A DNA stretch of 36,622 nt from an uncultured Nitrospina sp. (GTDB lineage Bacteria; Nitrospinota; Nitrospinia; Nitrospinales; VA-1), in NCBI GenBank assembly GCA_937891765.1, contig CALAGQ010000128.1:1-36622 (forward strand). The letters run 5' to 3'. Made by a program: the position numbers and the translations under genes. The notes below the pieces were generated by a model that was not told the DNA's origin, made no database searches, and saw only the letters and a program-made list of their open reading frames with translations. Positions 23,974 through 32,302 of the stretch are shown piece after piece; positions within the stretch are counted from its first letter, which is position 1, and each line of letters opens with the position of its first letter.

Positions 23974-25272
23974 ATGTCGAATACACTCGTTGAATCCAGC
24001 GCTGAGTCAGCGTTTCTGGATCTACATAAAAAACTACCGCAACAAGAAAATCCTGCATTGGCAAAGCTTCAGCAAACTGCGTTAAACCGCTTTGAGCTGC
24101 TCGGGTTCCCCCATTCCAAACATGAGATGTTCACCTATTTGAACACCAAGGGACTGGTGGAAACGGCTTTCGGTATCTCTGACGGTTCCAGAAAAGTCTC
24201 GGAGGAGTTTGTTGCCAGCCATATTTATAAGGGCTGTGAGAAGCAATGTCTGGTTTTTGTCGACGGCGTTTTTAATCGTGGCTTGTCACGGATTGAAGGC
24301 GTGAGCGCAAATCTGGTACCATTGTCGCAAGCCATTTCGGATGCGGAACTAAATAAATATTTGTCGGAAACGGCAGAGGATGAAAACGATGTGTTTGCTG
24401 CTCTCAGCACAGCTTTTTGTGGTGAGGGACTGGTTTTTAAGGTCAACACACAAATTTCAGAGCCGGTGCAAGTGCTGTTTGTTTCCACTGGCGGAAGCCC
24501 GGTCATGCATGCCCCGCGATTGGTTTGGCAGTTGGGTAAACTGGCAGAGGTTAAAGTGATCGAAAAATTCGTCGGCGTCGAAGGTGGTTATTTCGTCAAC
24601 GCGGTTCAGGACTGGCTGTTGGCAGAAGGCGCGGGGGTTTCCTTCACACAGGTGCAGGCAGACGCTTTTGATTCCTGGCATTTTTCCAAGATGCGCGTTC
24701 ACCTCAATAGAAATTCAAGGTTCTACTCAACAAACGCTTCTTTGGGAACCCAGTTGGCCCGGCATCATTATGAAGTCCGGCTCAAGGAAGAGGGCGCGGA
24801 GTTGCGGTTGAACGGAGTCAGCGTGCTCGATGGAAAGGATCAGGTGCATAATTTTATCCGCATCCATCACGAAGCGCCGCAATGTGTAAGCCATCAGCAT
24901 TTTAAAAATGTTGTCAACGGGCAGGCCCGTTCCAGCTTCGATGGCACTGTGATCGTCAATCAGGGTGCGCAGTTGACCAACTCCAACCAGTTGATCAACA
25001 ATCTCATGCTCTCTGACGATTGCCACGCAGACAATAAACCCAACCTAATGATTTTTGCCGACGATGTCAAATGCACGCACGGTGCGACCATTGGCCAGAT
25101 TGATAAGGAACAATGGTTTTATCTGCAAACGCGTGGTCTTTCTGCCAAGGTGGCCAAGGAGCTTCTCACCCGAAGCTTTGCTAAAAGTATTATCCAAACT
25201 ATCGAGTTCCCCGTAGTTGTGGAAGACTTGAATAGCACTCTTCTTAAGAAACTGGAGGTCCGTAATGTCTGA
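23974..25272 (+). CDS. sufD: Fe-S cluster scaffold subunit SufD
   Basis: 432 residues, paralogous to SufB in the C-terminal beta-helix. It shows 'RHHYEVRLKEEGAELRLNGV', 'KNVVNGQARSSFDGTVIV', 'NKPNLMIFADDVKCTHGATI' and 'WFYLQTRGLSAKVAKELLTR', the usual SufD blocks, including the Cys/His segment 'CTHGATIGQ' that faces the SufB Cys in the complex. The N-terminal 120 residues are the variable helical region. An actgaggagagg ribosome site precedes the ATG. Its stop overlaps the start of sufS by 8 bp. Confidence 0.95.
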   Translation: MSNTLVESSAESAFLDLHKKLPQQENPALAKLQQTALNRFELLGFPHSKHEMFTYLNTKGLVETAFGISDGSRKVSEEFVASHIYKGCEKQCLVFVDGVFNRGLSRIEGVSANLVPLSQAISDAELNKYLSETAEDENDVFAALSTAFCGEGLVFKVNTQISEPVQVLFVSTGGSPVMHAPRLVWQLGKLAEVKVIEKFVGVEGGYFVNAVQDWLLAEGAGVSFTQVQADAFDSWHFSKMRVHLNRNSRFYSTNASLGTQLARHHYEVRLKEEGAELRLNGVSVLDGKDQVHNFIRIHHEAPQCVSHQHFKNVVNGQARSSFDGTVIVNQGAQLTNSNQLINNLMLSDDCHADNKPNLMIFADDVKCTHGATIGQIDKEQWFYLQTRGLSAKVAKELLTRSFAKSIIQTIEFPVVVEDLNSTLLKKLEVRNV

Positions 25273-26533
25273 TCCGAGTGTTGCGGACAAGATTTTAGAT
25301 GTCGAAAAAATCCGTAAGGATTTCCCCATTCTCTCCCAGACCGTTCGGGGAAAACCCCTGATCTATCTGGATAACGCCGCCACGACCCATAAACCGGCTT
25401 CGGTGATAGAACGAGTCCGTAAGTTCGACGCGGAAGAATATGGCACCGTCCGGCGTGGGGCTTACAAGTTAAGCGAAAATGCCACCCAGCTCTATGAAGA
25501 GGCGCGGCAGAAGGTGGCCGACTTTATGGGCGCGGAAAAAAAAGGCGAAATCGTTTTCACCAGCGGAACCACTCAGGCTATTAATCTGGTGGCGCATAGT
25601 TTTGGCAAGCGGTTTGTTCGTGAAGGTGATGAAATTATAATTTCCAATATTGAACATCATGCCAACACAGTTCCCTGGCAGGTGCTTTGCGAAGAGCGTG
25701 GCGCTAAGCTCAAAGTTATTCCGGTTAGTGATGATGGCGAACTGGTAATGGAGGAATACGAAAAACTGCTTTCGTCCAAAACCCGCATTGTTGCGGTCAA
25801 TCATGTGTCCAACGCTCTCGGAACGATAAACCCGGTTAAGGAAATCACCGCCAAGGCCCATGCGGCAGGCGCAAAGGTATTGATAGACGGAGCGCAAAGC
25901 TCAGCGCATATGAAAGTTGATGTGCAGGATATTGACTGCGACTTTTATACATTCTCCGGTCACAAGATGTATGCTCCCAGCGGTATTGGCGGAGTTTATG
26001 GCAAGATGGAAGTGTGGGAAGAGTTACCACCTTATGTGACCGGTGGGGATATGATTCTGGAGGTGACGCTTGAAAAGGCTACCTACGCCAAGCCGCCCGC
26101 CCGCTTTGAAGCGGGAACGCCGCCTATCACACAGGTGATTGGTCTGGGCGCGGCCATTGATTATCTTAATGAGATTGGTATGGATAAAATCTCTGATTAT
26201 GAAAATACTCTTCTTGAATACGGTACCCAATTGTTTAAAGGAATTGAAGGTGTCCGAATTATTGGGAACGCACGCCATAAAGCCAGTATCATTTCTTTTA
26301 GCATCAACGGGGAGCACCCGAGTGACGGGCATCCACATGATGTAGTGAGTTGGCTGGATCGAGATGGAATCGCCTGCCGCGGAGGACATCATTGCGCGCA
26401 ACCCACTATGATCCGTTACGGTGTTCCTGCGACAACCCGGGCCTCCATGGCTTTTTACAATAAAACGGAAGAGCTCGATGCGCTGGCCGAAAGCATCAGA
26501 AATGGCTTCCCCTGTGGTTTTGTGGCTTTGTGA
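25265..26533 (+). CDS. sufS: cysteine desulfurase SufS
   Basis: 422 residues, a group II cysteine desulfurase. PLP lysine Lys234 lies in 'FYTFSGHKMYAPSGIG', and the persulfide-forming cysteine is Cys377 in 'CRGGHHCAQPTMIRYG'. Other blocks are 'YLDNAATTHKP', 'VFTSGTTQAINLVA' and 'ISNIEHHANTVPWQ'. It takes sulfur from L-cysteine and passes it to SufU and SufB. It overlaps sufD by 8 bp and is 54 bp upstream of sufU, consistent with one operon. Confidence 0.97.
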   Translation: MSDPSVADKILDVEKIRKDFPILSQTVRGKPLIYLDNAATTHKPASVIERVRKFDAEEYGTVRRGAYKLSENATQLYEEARQKVADFMGAEKKGEIVFTSGTTQAINLVAHSFGKRFVREGDEIIISNIEHHANTVPWQVLCEERGAKLKVIPVSDDGELVMEEYEKLLSSKTRIVAVNHVSNALGTINPVKEITAKAHAAGAKVLIDGAQSSAHMKVDVQDIDCDFYTFSGHKMYAPSGIGGVYGKMEVWEELPPYVTGGDMILEVTLEKATYAKPPARFEAGTPPITQVIGLGAAIDYLNEIGMDKISDYENTLLEYGTQLFKGIEGVRIIGNARHKASIISFSINGEHPSDGHPHDVVSWLDRDGIACRGGHHCAQPTMIRYGVPATTRASMAFYNKTEELDALAESIRNGFPCGFVAL

Positions 26534-26587
26534 TATAATTGCATTCACCATAAGCAATTCCGGTGGTTATTTTCCCTAAACTTATTT

Positions 26588-27046
26588 ATGTCTTACGATA
26601 AAGAACTCTACCAGCAGGTCATCCTTGACCATAACCGGAAGCCGAGAAACTTCCATGTCATCGAGAACGCTAGCCATAATTGTCACGGTGTGAATCCCCT
26701 TTGTGGCGATGACATCACCGTCTACCTGAATGTGGATGAAGCGGCGGGAAAGATTGATGAAATTAGTTTCCAAGGATCCGGTTGTGCGATCTGCAAAGCC
26801 AGTACTTCCCTGATGACCGCTTTCCTGAAAGGCAAGTCGGTGGAAGAGGCCCGACAGATCAAAGAAGAATTTCACAAAATGATTTTGGGAGAACTGGACC
26901 CGGAAAAGGATGAACATCATCTCGGCAAGCTGACTCTATTTATGGGGATCCGCGAATATTCGTCACGCACGAAATGCGCCAGCCTCGCCTGGCATACCCT
27001 GGTCGGAGCCTTGGATAAAAAATTTGATGGTATCAGCACCGAATAA
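26588..27046 (+). CDS. sufU: SufU, zinc-dependent sulfurtransferase partner of SufS
   Basis: 152 residues. Ligand residues of the SufU zinc site are present: Cys39 and Asp41 in 'NPLCGDDITVYL', Cys66 in 'GSGCAICKASTSLM' and Cys130 in 'TKCASLAWHTL'. The SufU-specific insertion before the last cysteine ('ELDPEKDEHHLGKLTLFMGI') is present, which separates it from IscU. An additional Cys69 gives a C-A-I-C pair not usual at this point. It should receive the persulfide from SufS and hand it to SufBCD. It is preceded by sufS and followed 14 bp later by the AmrS-type gene. Confidence 0.94.
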   Translation: MSYDKELYQQVILDHNRKPRNFHVIENASHNCHGVNPLCGDDITVYLNVDEAAGKIDEISFQGSGCAICKASTSLMTAFLKGKSVEEARQIKEEFHKMILGELDPEKDEHHLGKLTLFMGIREYSSRTKCASLAWHTLVGALDKKFDGISTE

Positions 27047-27060
27047 TTCGGAGGTTACCT

Positions 27061-28122
27061 GTGCCTTCCAAAACTATCCCGCATAATCTCGATTCCTTAA
27101 CCCGCCCCGGTGATCTGGTCAAAAAACTCGACGGGCAAAACCTGCTTTGCACCGCCTGCGGTCATTTATGCAGGTTGAGGCCGGGCCAAAGAGGGATTTG
27201 TAAAGTACGGTTCAACTCCGAAGGCACCTTGATGGTGCCTTTTCGTTATTCCGCTGGTCTGCATAACGATCCTATTGAGAAAAAACCTTTTTTCCACGCG
27301 CTTCCGGGCAGTCAGGCGATGAGCTTCGGCATGCTGGGTTGCGATTTTCGTTGCGCCTATTGCCAGAACTGGTTCACCTCGCAAAGCCTGAAAGATGAAG
27401 CTGCAACGGTTCGTACCATTGCCGTCACGGCCGGTGAAATTTGTGACATGGCCCAAGAGCAAGGCTCGAAGGTGGTGGTCTCGACTTACAACGAGCCCTT
27501 GATCACCAGTGAATGGGCGGTGGAAGTTTTTCAGGAAGCGAAGAGAAGAGGACTCGGCACCGCCTATGTTTCTAACGGACACGGCACGCCCGAAGTTTTG
27601 GAATATCTGCGTCCGTGGATAGACTTGTTCAAAATAGATTTGAAAAGTTTTTCAGAGAAAGAATACCGTCGGCTGGGAGGGAACCTTTCAGCGGTGTTGG
27701 AAACGATTCAAGCCGTACACGATATGGGAATATGGCTGGAACTGGTCAGCTTGCTGATCCCCGGTTACAATGATTCCGATAACGAGTTGGTCGAAATGGC
27801 CGAGTTCATTGCGGGTGTCTCTTCCACCATCCCCTGGCATGTGACGGCGTTTCATCCGGATTATAAAATGCAGGATCGGGGACGCACCCCGGTGGATACC
27901 CTGTTGAGGGCCACTCGGCATGGCAAGAAGGCCGGACTCCAGTTTGTTTATTCCGGTAATTTGCCGGGGCAGGTGCAAAATACCGAGAACACCTATTGTT
28001 TTAATTGCCAGCATCTTCTGGTTGAGCGCAGGGGATTCCAGGTTTTGTCGATAAATTTAAAAGGAGAGTGTTGCCCCTCCTGTGATGCTCCGGTACCGGG
28101 CCGGTGGATTAAATTTTGTTAA
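27061..28122 (+). CDS. amrS: AmmeMemoRadiSam-type radical SAM enzyme (AmrS)
   Basis: 353 residues, GTG start with a strong ggaggtt ribosome site 14 bp after sufU. An N-terminal cysteine block (Cys30, 33, 37, 47: 'CTACGHLCRLRPGQRGICKV') precedes the radical SAM motif Cys94, Cys98, Cys101 ('CDFRCAYC'). The C-terminal 45 residues hold two further CxxC pairs (Cys313/316 and Cys338/341) that look like a zinc ribbon. The family commonly travels with AmmeR- and Memo-domain proteins, which are absent here. The enzyme is related to PflA-type activators; its substrate is uncertain. Its place at the end of the SUF operon may only reflect its need for a 4Fe-4S cluster. Confidence 0.9.
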   Translation: MPSKTIPHNLDSLTRPGDLVKKLDGQNLLCTACGHLCRLRPGQRGICKVRFNSEGTLMVPFRYSAGLHNDPIEKKPFFHALPGSQAMSFGMLGCDFRCAYCQNWFTSQSLKDEAATVRTIAVTAGEICDMAQEQGSKVVVSTYNEPLITSEWAVEVFQEAKRRGLGTAYVSNGHGTPEVLEYLRPWIDLFKIDLKSFSEKEYRRLGGNLSAVLETIQAVHDMGIWLELVSLLIPGYNDSDNELVEMAEFIAGVSSTIPWHVTAFHPDYKMQDRGRTPVDTLLRATRHGKKAGLQFVYSGNLPGQVQNTENTYCFNCQHLLVERRGFQVLSINLKGECCPSCDAPVPGRWIKFC

Positions 28123-28249
28123 TAGAACAGCAACACGATCAAGACTGTCAGGTCCATAACCGCTATGAAAAGAATGCTGGGTTGCATGGCCGGGGTTGTG
28201 ACGGTATGATCGTTGTGTTTGCAATTGGATCATTAACCTGGAGAGTGCG

Positions 28250-28894
28250 ATGATGAAACGTCAAACCCTATTTTTATTTCTTTTTGTTGTCCTGCTATCA
28301 GGAGTGGCCCAGGCCAAGACGGGCGATCAAGGCGCATCGCAGAAGCAGGCGAGTATTGAAGGATTTCGTTCGGCGCAATTCGGAATGAATGAGCGCGATG
28401 TGATGAAAGCGATCTCGAAAGATTTTAGGATTAGCAGGGATAAGGTTTCCCGGTTTGAGCATCCCAACGAAAAAACTGTCAGTTTGGGAATTGATGTCGA
28501 AAAGCTGTTGCCGAATGGTGGCCCGGCAAAAGTTTTTTATATCCTGGGTCATAAATCCAGACGCCTGATACATGTCAATGTCATTTGGGGCAAACCGGCT
28601 ACCCCCAAGCCAGACGCTGAAAACGTGATTGCCACCGCCAATCAGTTACGCAACCACTTGGCCCAGAAAAGTTATCAGAAAGAAGGTCTGGCCCTCAATG
28701 CTCAACTGAGTGAAGGCGTCATCTTGGTCTTTCAGGGCTTGGACAAAAAAGGTCGCGCTGTGAAACTGTTATTGGTCAATCCCAAGACAGATGCAGATCC
28801 CAAAAAAGCAGGCGAGAACATTTCCCTCACCCTTTCCTACATCGAAAAGCCTGGCAAGCCGGATGTCTTCCGCATCAAAGACGGCGATTTCTAA
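28250..28894 (+). CDS. secreted hypothetical protein, 214 residues
   Basis: Signal peptide 'MKRQTLFLFLFVVLLSGVAQA' (cut before KTGDQ), with a ggagagtgcg ribosome site. The mature protein begins with a Gln/Ser-rich linker and then 'FRSAQFGMNERDVMKAISKD', a pattern seen in periplasmic proteins of unknown role that share an 'F.SA.FGM.E.DV..AI..DF' motif. The rest is alpha/beta with no cysteine. Two ATG codons are adjacent at the start. It sits alone between the SUF/AmrS operon and the two-partner secretion locus. Confidence 0.75.
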   Translation: MMKRQTLFLFLFVVLLSGVAQAKTGDQGASQKQASIEGFRSAQFGMNERDVMKAISKDFRISRDKVSRFEHPNEKTVSLGIDVEKLLPNGGPAKVFYILGHKSRRLIHVNVIWGKPATPKPDAENVIATANQLRNHLAQKSYQKEGLALNAQLSEGVILVFQGLDKKGRAVKLLLVNPKTDADPKKAGENISLTLSYIEKPGKPDVFRIKDGDF

Positions 28895-29115
28895 ATTTTG
28901 AAATATTCCGATTAAAAATAAGTTGCTTTAATATCCCCGATCCGATTTATTAAGGATAGTTCTCTCTCTTTTGCTCTATAATAACCTGGGCTTTTTATGC
29001 CTGAAGAAACTCTTCATGTATCGAGGAAAAGGCTATTCATCGAACAAAACAAATAGCGGGGCGTCAAAAGATTAAAGCACGCCTTTATTTTTCCTGTCTA
29101 ACGTTAGGCTGGCTT

Positions 29116-30786
29116 TTGTTCATGGTCCTGCCAGTTTGGGGGCAGACTGATCCCGGTGTCCTTGAAAAATCCCTTCGCCAATCCCGACCCGAGTTCCAGC
29201 CCCCGCCTGAAGAAGTTGTTCCAGATATTAAGATTGAAGATAGTCGTGAACTGATTGATGCCGGTGCAGGGCCCACATTTTTTGTGCGGGAAATAAAAGT
29301 TACAGGGAACACCTTGGTCAGTTCAGATGAACTCGCGCCTTTCCTGGATGTAGGAGAAGGTGAAGATATGACATTGGGGATCCTCACCCTTCATGCCAAT
29401 GAGGTGACGGCTGTCTACGCGTCGCGCGGCTATTTTCTCGCCCGGGCATTCATCCCGGCACAGGAAATCAAAGATGGTGTCATAACCCTGCAGGTGGTGG
29501 AAGGAAAACTGGGTAGCATCGAAGTAAAAGGGAATGAAAAAAATTCCTCAGAACAATTTGTCCAGAGAATGGAGTCCCTTCGTGACGAAGAAGTCTTAAA
29601 CGAATCGGCTCTCGAAAGAGTGTTGCTGGAACTTAACAGTTTGATGGGAGTCCAGGTGAAATCGGTTCTCAGACCGGGGGAGTTGCCCGGAACCACTGAC
29701 TTGGTTCTCCAGGTCACAGAAAAGCGTGCTTATACATATAGTCTGGATGTCGATAATTTTGGTTCCCGATTCACCGGGAAGGTAAGAATGGGAGGCACCG
29801 TAACCGTAGGTAACCTGTTTAAACTCGGCGACCAGCTTTCAGCCCGTGTTGTTCAATCAGAGGATGGACAGGACTTTTTCCAGCCTTCTTTTCTATTCCC
29901 GATATCCGATCGCGGCACCACGGCGAAACTTTCGTTTACACATGCAGAACATGACTTGGGGCAGAATCTTTCGAACCTGAGGGCAGGTGGAAAGTCGCAA
30001 ATAATTTCGGCGGAAGTTTCTCATCCTTTGCACCGTTCGCGCACAGCGCAGTTGTCGGTTAAGGGTGGAATGGAGGCGAGATATTATGTCAACGAACAAC
30101 TGGGGGAGAACACCAGTGATGAAAGGTTGTTCGACCTTTATCTTGGAGTGGGAGGGAACTTCAGCGACCTATATCAGGGAAGAACATTTTTCGATACCCA
30201 GATTAAAACAGACTTCCCCCTATTTAATAATAATGGAAGCCTGAGATCGAGAACTGGCGGACAGGGGATGCTTACAGTGCTCAGCTCCAGCCTGGTCCGT
30301 TACCAGAATGCCAGCATAATTCATAAGAAGTTTCCCGGCTTCTTCATCCTGAAAGCCAGCGGGCAGTTTGCGACAGCGCGGGTGTTATCCCCCGACCAGA
30401 CTTCCATCGGGGGTTACGGATCGGTACGCGGATTCCCCCTGTCTGAATTTTCCGGTGATCATGGTTATAATTTTTCAATCGAATACAATTTCCCCTGGCC
30501 CAGGTTTATCCCAACCATCCCCGGCTGGCCGGGTATGGATAAAGCGATTACTTTCCTAGGCTTTTTCGATCACGGCAAAGTGTTTATAGAAGACGCGCAA
30601 CCGGGAGAAGACCATCAGGCCATCTCTGGAGCGGGTTTCGGCTTCAAAATTAATATACCGGCAAAAGATGAAGCTTCTTTCTCGACCAGTTTTTCGTTAA
30701 TATGGGGAACGCCCGTTATGAGTGGAGTCAAACCCTCAGACTTAAACACGGGAATTCTTTATTTAAGTGGTTTGATTGCTTTTTAA
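29116..30786 (+). CDS. tpsB: two-partner secretion outer-membrane transporter (ShlB/FhaC family)
   Basis: 556 residues as counted from a TTG at 29116; the true start is probably further upstream, because the in-frame stretch from about 29035 encodes a Lys/Arg-rich region that completes a signal peptide ending 'LGWLLFMVLPVWG'. After a Pro-rich linker come two POTRA domains (about 55-130 and 132-205; 'FFVREIKVTGNTLV', 'GVITLQVVEGKLGSIEVKG'). The 16-strand-type barrel follows and contains the loop-6 motif 'GGYGSVRGF' (about 432-440). The last residue is Phe, as in most outer-membrane barrels. It should export the TpsA protein encoded two genes later. The FecR-domain gene follows directly. Confidence 0.93.
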   Translation: MFMVLPVWGQTDPGVLEKSLRQSRPEFQPPPEEVVPDIKIEDSRELIDAGAGPTFFVREIKVTGNTLVSSDELAPFLDVGEGEDMTLGILTLHANEVTAVYASRGYFLARAFIPAQEIKDGVITLQVVEGKLGSIEVKGNEKNSSEQFVQRMESLRDEEVLNESALERVLLELNSLMGVQVKSVLRPGELPGTTDLVLQVTEKRAYTYSLDVDNFGSRFTGKVRMGGTVTVGNLFKLGDQLSARVVQSEDGQDFFQPSFLFPISDRGTTAKLSFTHAEHDLGQNLSNLRAGGKSQIISAEVSHPLHRSRTAQLSVKGGMEARYYVNEQLGENTSDERLFDLYLGVGGNFSDLYQGRTFFDTQIKTDFPLFNNNGSLRSRTGGQGMLTVLSSSLVRYQNASIIHKKFPGFFILKASGQFATARVLSPDQTSIGGYGSVRGFPLSEFSGDHGYNFSIEYNFPWPRFIPTIPGWPGMDKAITFLGFFDHGKVFIEDAQPGEDHQAISGAGFGFKINIPAKDEASFSTSFSLIWGTPVMSGVKPSDLNTGILYLSGLIAF

Positions 30787-30810
30787 ATGATTTCTGCAAA
30801 GGAAAACCCA

Positions 30811-31983
30811 ATGAAGTCTTGCAGTTTTGCATTTCGAGAAGGAAAAGCAGGCAGGCTGATTTGGGTTTTTTATTGTGGAGTGTTGCTCTTTCTATCGCCG
30901 GCATCGTCTTTTGCTGAAGAGAAACCGGTCGGGAAAATTATCGGCATCATCGGCACCGTTGAAATTATGGTTGGCGAACTGGTGGCCCAGGCTAAGAAAG
31001 GCGAAGTTCAGCAAGTCTCGGCAGAGGTTTGGGAAAAAGTAAAAAAGAAACAACTTGTCTTTACGAAAGACACCTTTCGAACCGGCCACAGAAGTCGCCT
31101 CAAAATCCTGTTCGAAGATAAAAGTCTGATGGCTCTTGGCCCAAAAACCAGAATATCCGTTGAATCCTATCTGTACAAACCCGAAAGCAAACTTCGTCAA
31201 GGGGTCATCAACCTAAGGCGTGGCCTTTCCATGTACATAGTTAATAAATCGCAGAAGAACAAAGATTCCTCGTTCCGTATCTTGTCACCCCACGGCAATC
31301 TGGCCGCCCGCGGTACCCAGGGCTATATAAGTGTCAGTTCCAAAAAAACCCTCATCGCCAATCAGGCGGGTGAAGTACTCGTCAGCAATATTGACCCTAA
31401 TGTGGGGATGGAACGAAAGTCGAATTGGTTCGAGTTTGAGGAAGGATTTGAGCCCTTTATCACTACCGCCGCCTTTGATGGCGATGGCTTGAATTTTGCC
31501 CAAGCCAAGGGCGGGGGAGAAGTCATGGTAGGTTCCATGCAAAAGACCACTGTTGTGAAAGGTCAGCCCCCAACACCACCGGTACCCCTGACTATGGGGG
31601 AATTGCAGGCCATTCGCAACGTGGTGCTGGCAAAAATTGGAGGCAGTGCAAAAAATAAAGGCTTGATTAAAGTCGAAGAAAAGAAGTCGGGAAAAAAGAA
31701 GAAAAAGAAGAGTAAAAAATCCGACGACTCTTCATCATCAGAATCTTCAGACTCAGGAGACACAACGGAATCTGGAGAAACTACTGAAAGCCAGGACCCT
31801 ACCGGGACAGAAGAAGGGGGAGGCGATACCGGTGACTCGGGTGGAGAGGGGGATGTGGACTCCGGCTTTATGATCGAGTTTACTGAAGGCGCGGTTCCCG
31901 ATGGCAGCTTCGGGACTTCAGAAGACTTCTCTACCGGCGTTGACGTTTTTGATGATTCAAGCAGTGAAAGCTGTAGCGGATAA
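30811..31983 (+). CDS. exported FecR-domain protein
   Basis: 390 residues from the ATG at 30811, which has a good ribosome site (aaggaaaa); an ATG at 30787 directly follows the tpsB stop. The signal peptide is 'LIWVFYCGVLLFLSPASSFA' (cut before EEKPV). The FecR domain (about 70-190) has 'DTFRTGHRSRLKILFEDKSL', 'GPKTRISVESYLY' and 'FRILSPHGNLAARGTQGYI'. Instead of the inner-membrane anti-sigma layout, the protein appears wholly exported. The C-terminal 110 residues are low complexity: a Lys run, then Ser/Asp/Glu/Gly/Thr repeats, then a short ordered tail with one Cys. It lies between tpsB and tpsA and may be a secretion accessory or a second cargo; this is inference. Confidence 0.85.
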   Translation: MKSCSFAFREGKAGRLIWVFYCGVLLFLSPASSFAEEKPVGKIIGIIGTVEIMVGELVAQAKKGEVQQVSAEVWEKVKKKQLVFTKDTFRTGHRSRLKILFEDKSLMALGPKTRISVESYLYKPESKLRQGVINLRRGLSMYIVNKSQKNKDSSFRILSPHGNLAARGTQGYISVSSKKTLIANQAGEVLVSNIDPNVGMERKSNWFEFEEGFEPFITTAAFDGDGLNFAQAKGGGEVMVGSMQKTTVVKGQPPTPPVPLTMGELQAIRNVVLAKIGGSAKNKGLIKVEEKKSGKKKKKKSKKSDDSSSSESSDSGDTTESGETTESQDPTGTEEGGGDTGDSGGEGDVDSGFMIEFTEGAVPDGSFGTSEDFSTGVDVFDDSSSESCSG

Positions 31984-32082
31984 GTAAGGCAGCATTTTTT
32001 TCACAAAGTTCATAAGTGTTAATTTACCCTCCCGCAAGCGGAGGTGTTGGCATTTATTGTAAAAATCCTCCTTTATTAGTCC

Positions 32083-32099
32083 TCTCAAACCCTTTGAGA
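32083..32099. repeat. 7-bp perfect inverted repeat
   Basis: tctcaaa / tttgaga around a ccc loop. No T run follows on either strand, so it is more likely an mRNA hairpin or protein site than a terminator. Confidence 0.4.
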
Positions 32100-32177
32100 A
32101 CCACAAGTTATTGTAAAAACGGCAAAAATCCCTTTTGATGCCTTGTTTTACCTCTCCTGTTTAAGTACAATACCAAA

Positions 32178-32195
32178 TTATCGAAATTACGATAA
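32178..32195. promoter_or_regulatory. palindromic operator candidate upstream of tpsA
   Basis: TTATCG-aaatta-CGATAA, a perfect 6+6 inverted repeat with a 6-base spacer ending 19 bp before the candidate -35 box. The spacing fits a dimeric regulator; the regulator is unknown. Confidence 0.35.
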
Positions 32196-32214
32196 CTTAA
32201 CAGGTTCTACATTT

Positions 32215-32242
32215 TTGTTCCAATTTTTTATAGGTGTAGATT
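32215..32242 (+). promoter_or_regulatory. candidate tpsA promoter
   Basis: TTGTTC, 16-bp spacer, TAGATT, ending about 60 bp before the proposed TTG start. Moderate match to a housekeeping promoter; it would allow tpsA to be expressed apart from tpsB. Confidence 0.3.
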
Positions 32243-32302
32243 TTGCGCGAATAAGTTTTTAAGTCTCTAAATAGGGTCTCATGCTGTGGGGGGAGCGGCA
32301 TT

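Larger units (their letters stand above)
31984..32302. other. A+T-rich leader region of tpsA
   Basis: About 320 bp without a gene. It holds a 12-bp direct repeat ttattgtaaaaa (32054-32065 and 32108-32119), a perfect tctcaaa-ccc-tttgaga hairpin (32083-32099), a TTATCG-N6-CGATAA inverted repeat (32178-32195), a candidate promoter (32215-32242) and the GGGGAG ribosome site of tpsA. No clear intrinsic terminator separates it from the FecR-domain gene. Confidence 0.55.

Noticed and set aside
28119..28187. 22-codon hydrophobic frame on the minus strand
   Set aside because: It looks like a single membrane helix, but it is too short, overlaps the amrS stop and lacks a clear ribosome site.
31681..31980. 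Low-complexity Lys/Ser/Asp/Glu end of the FecR-domain protein as a possible frameshift artefact
   Set aside because: The frame is continuous, ends in an ordered tail and a normal stop, and such linkers are common in exported proteins.
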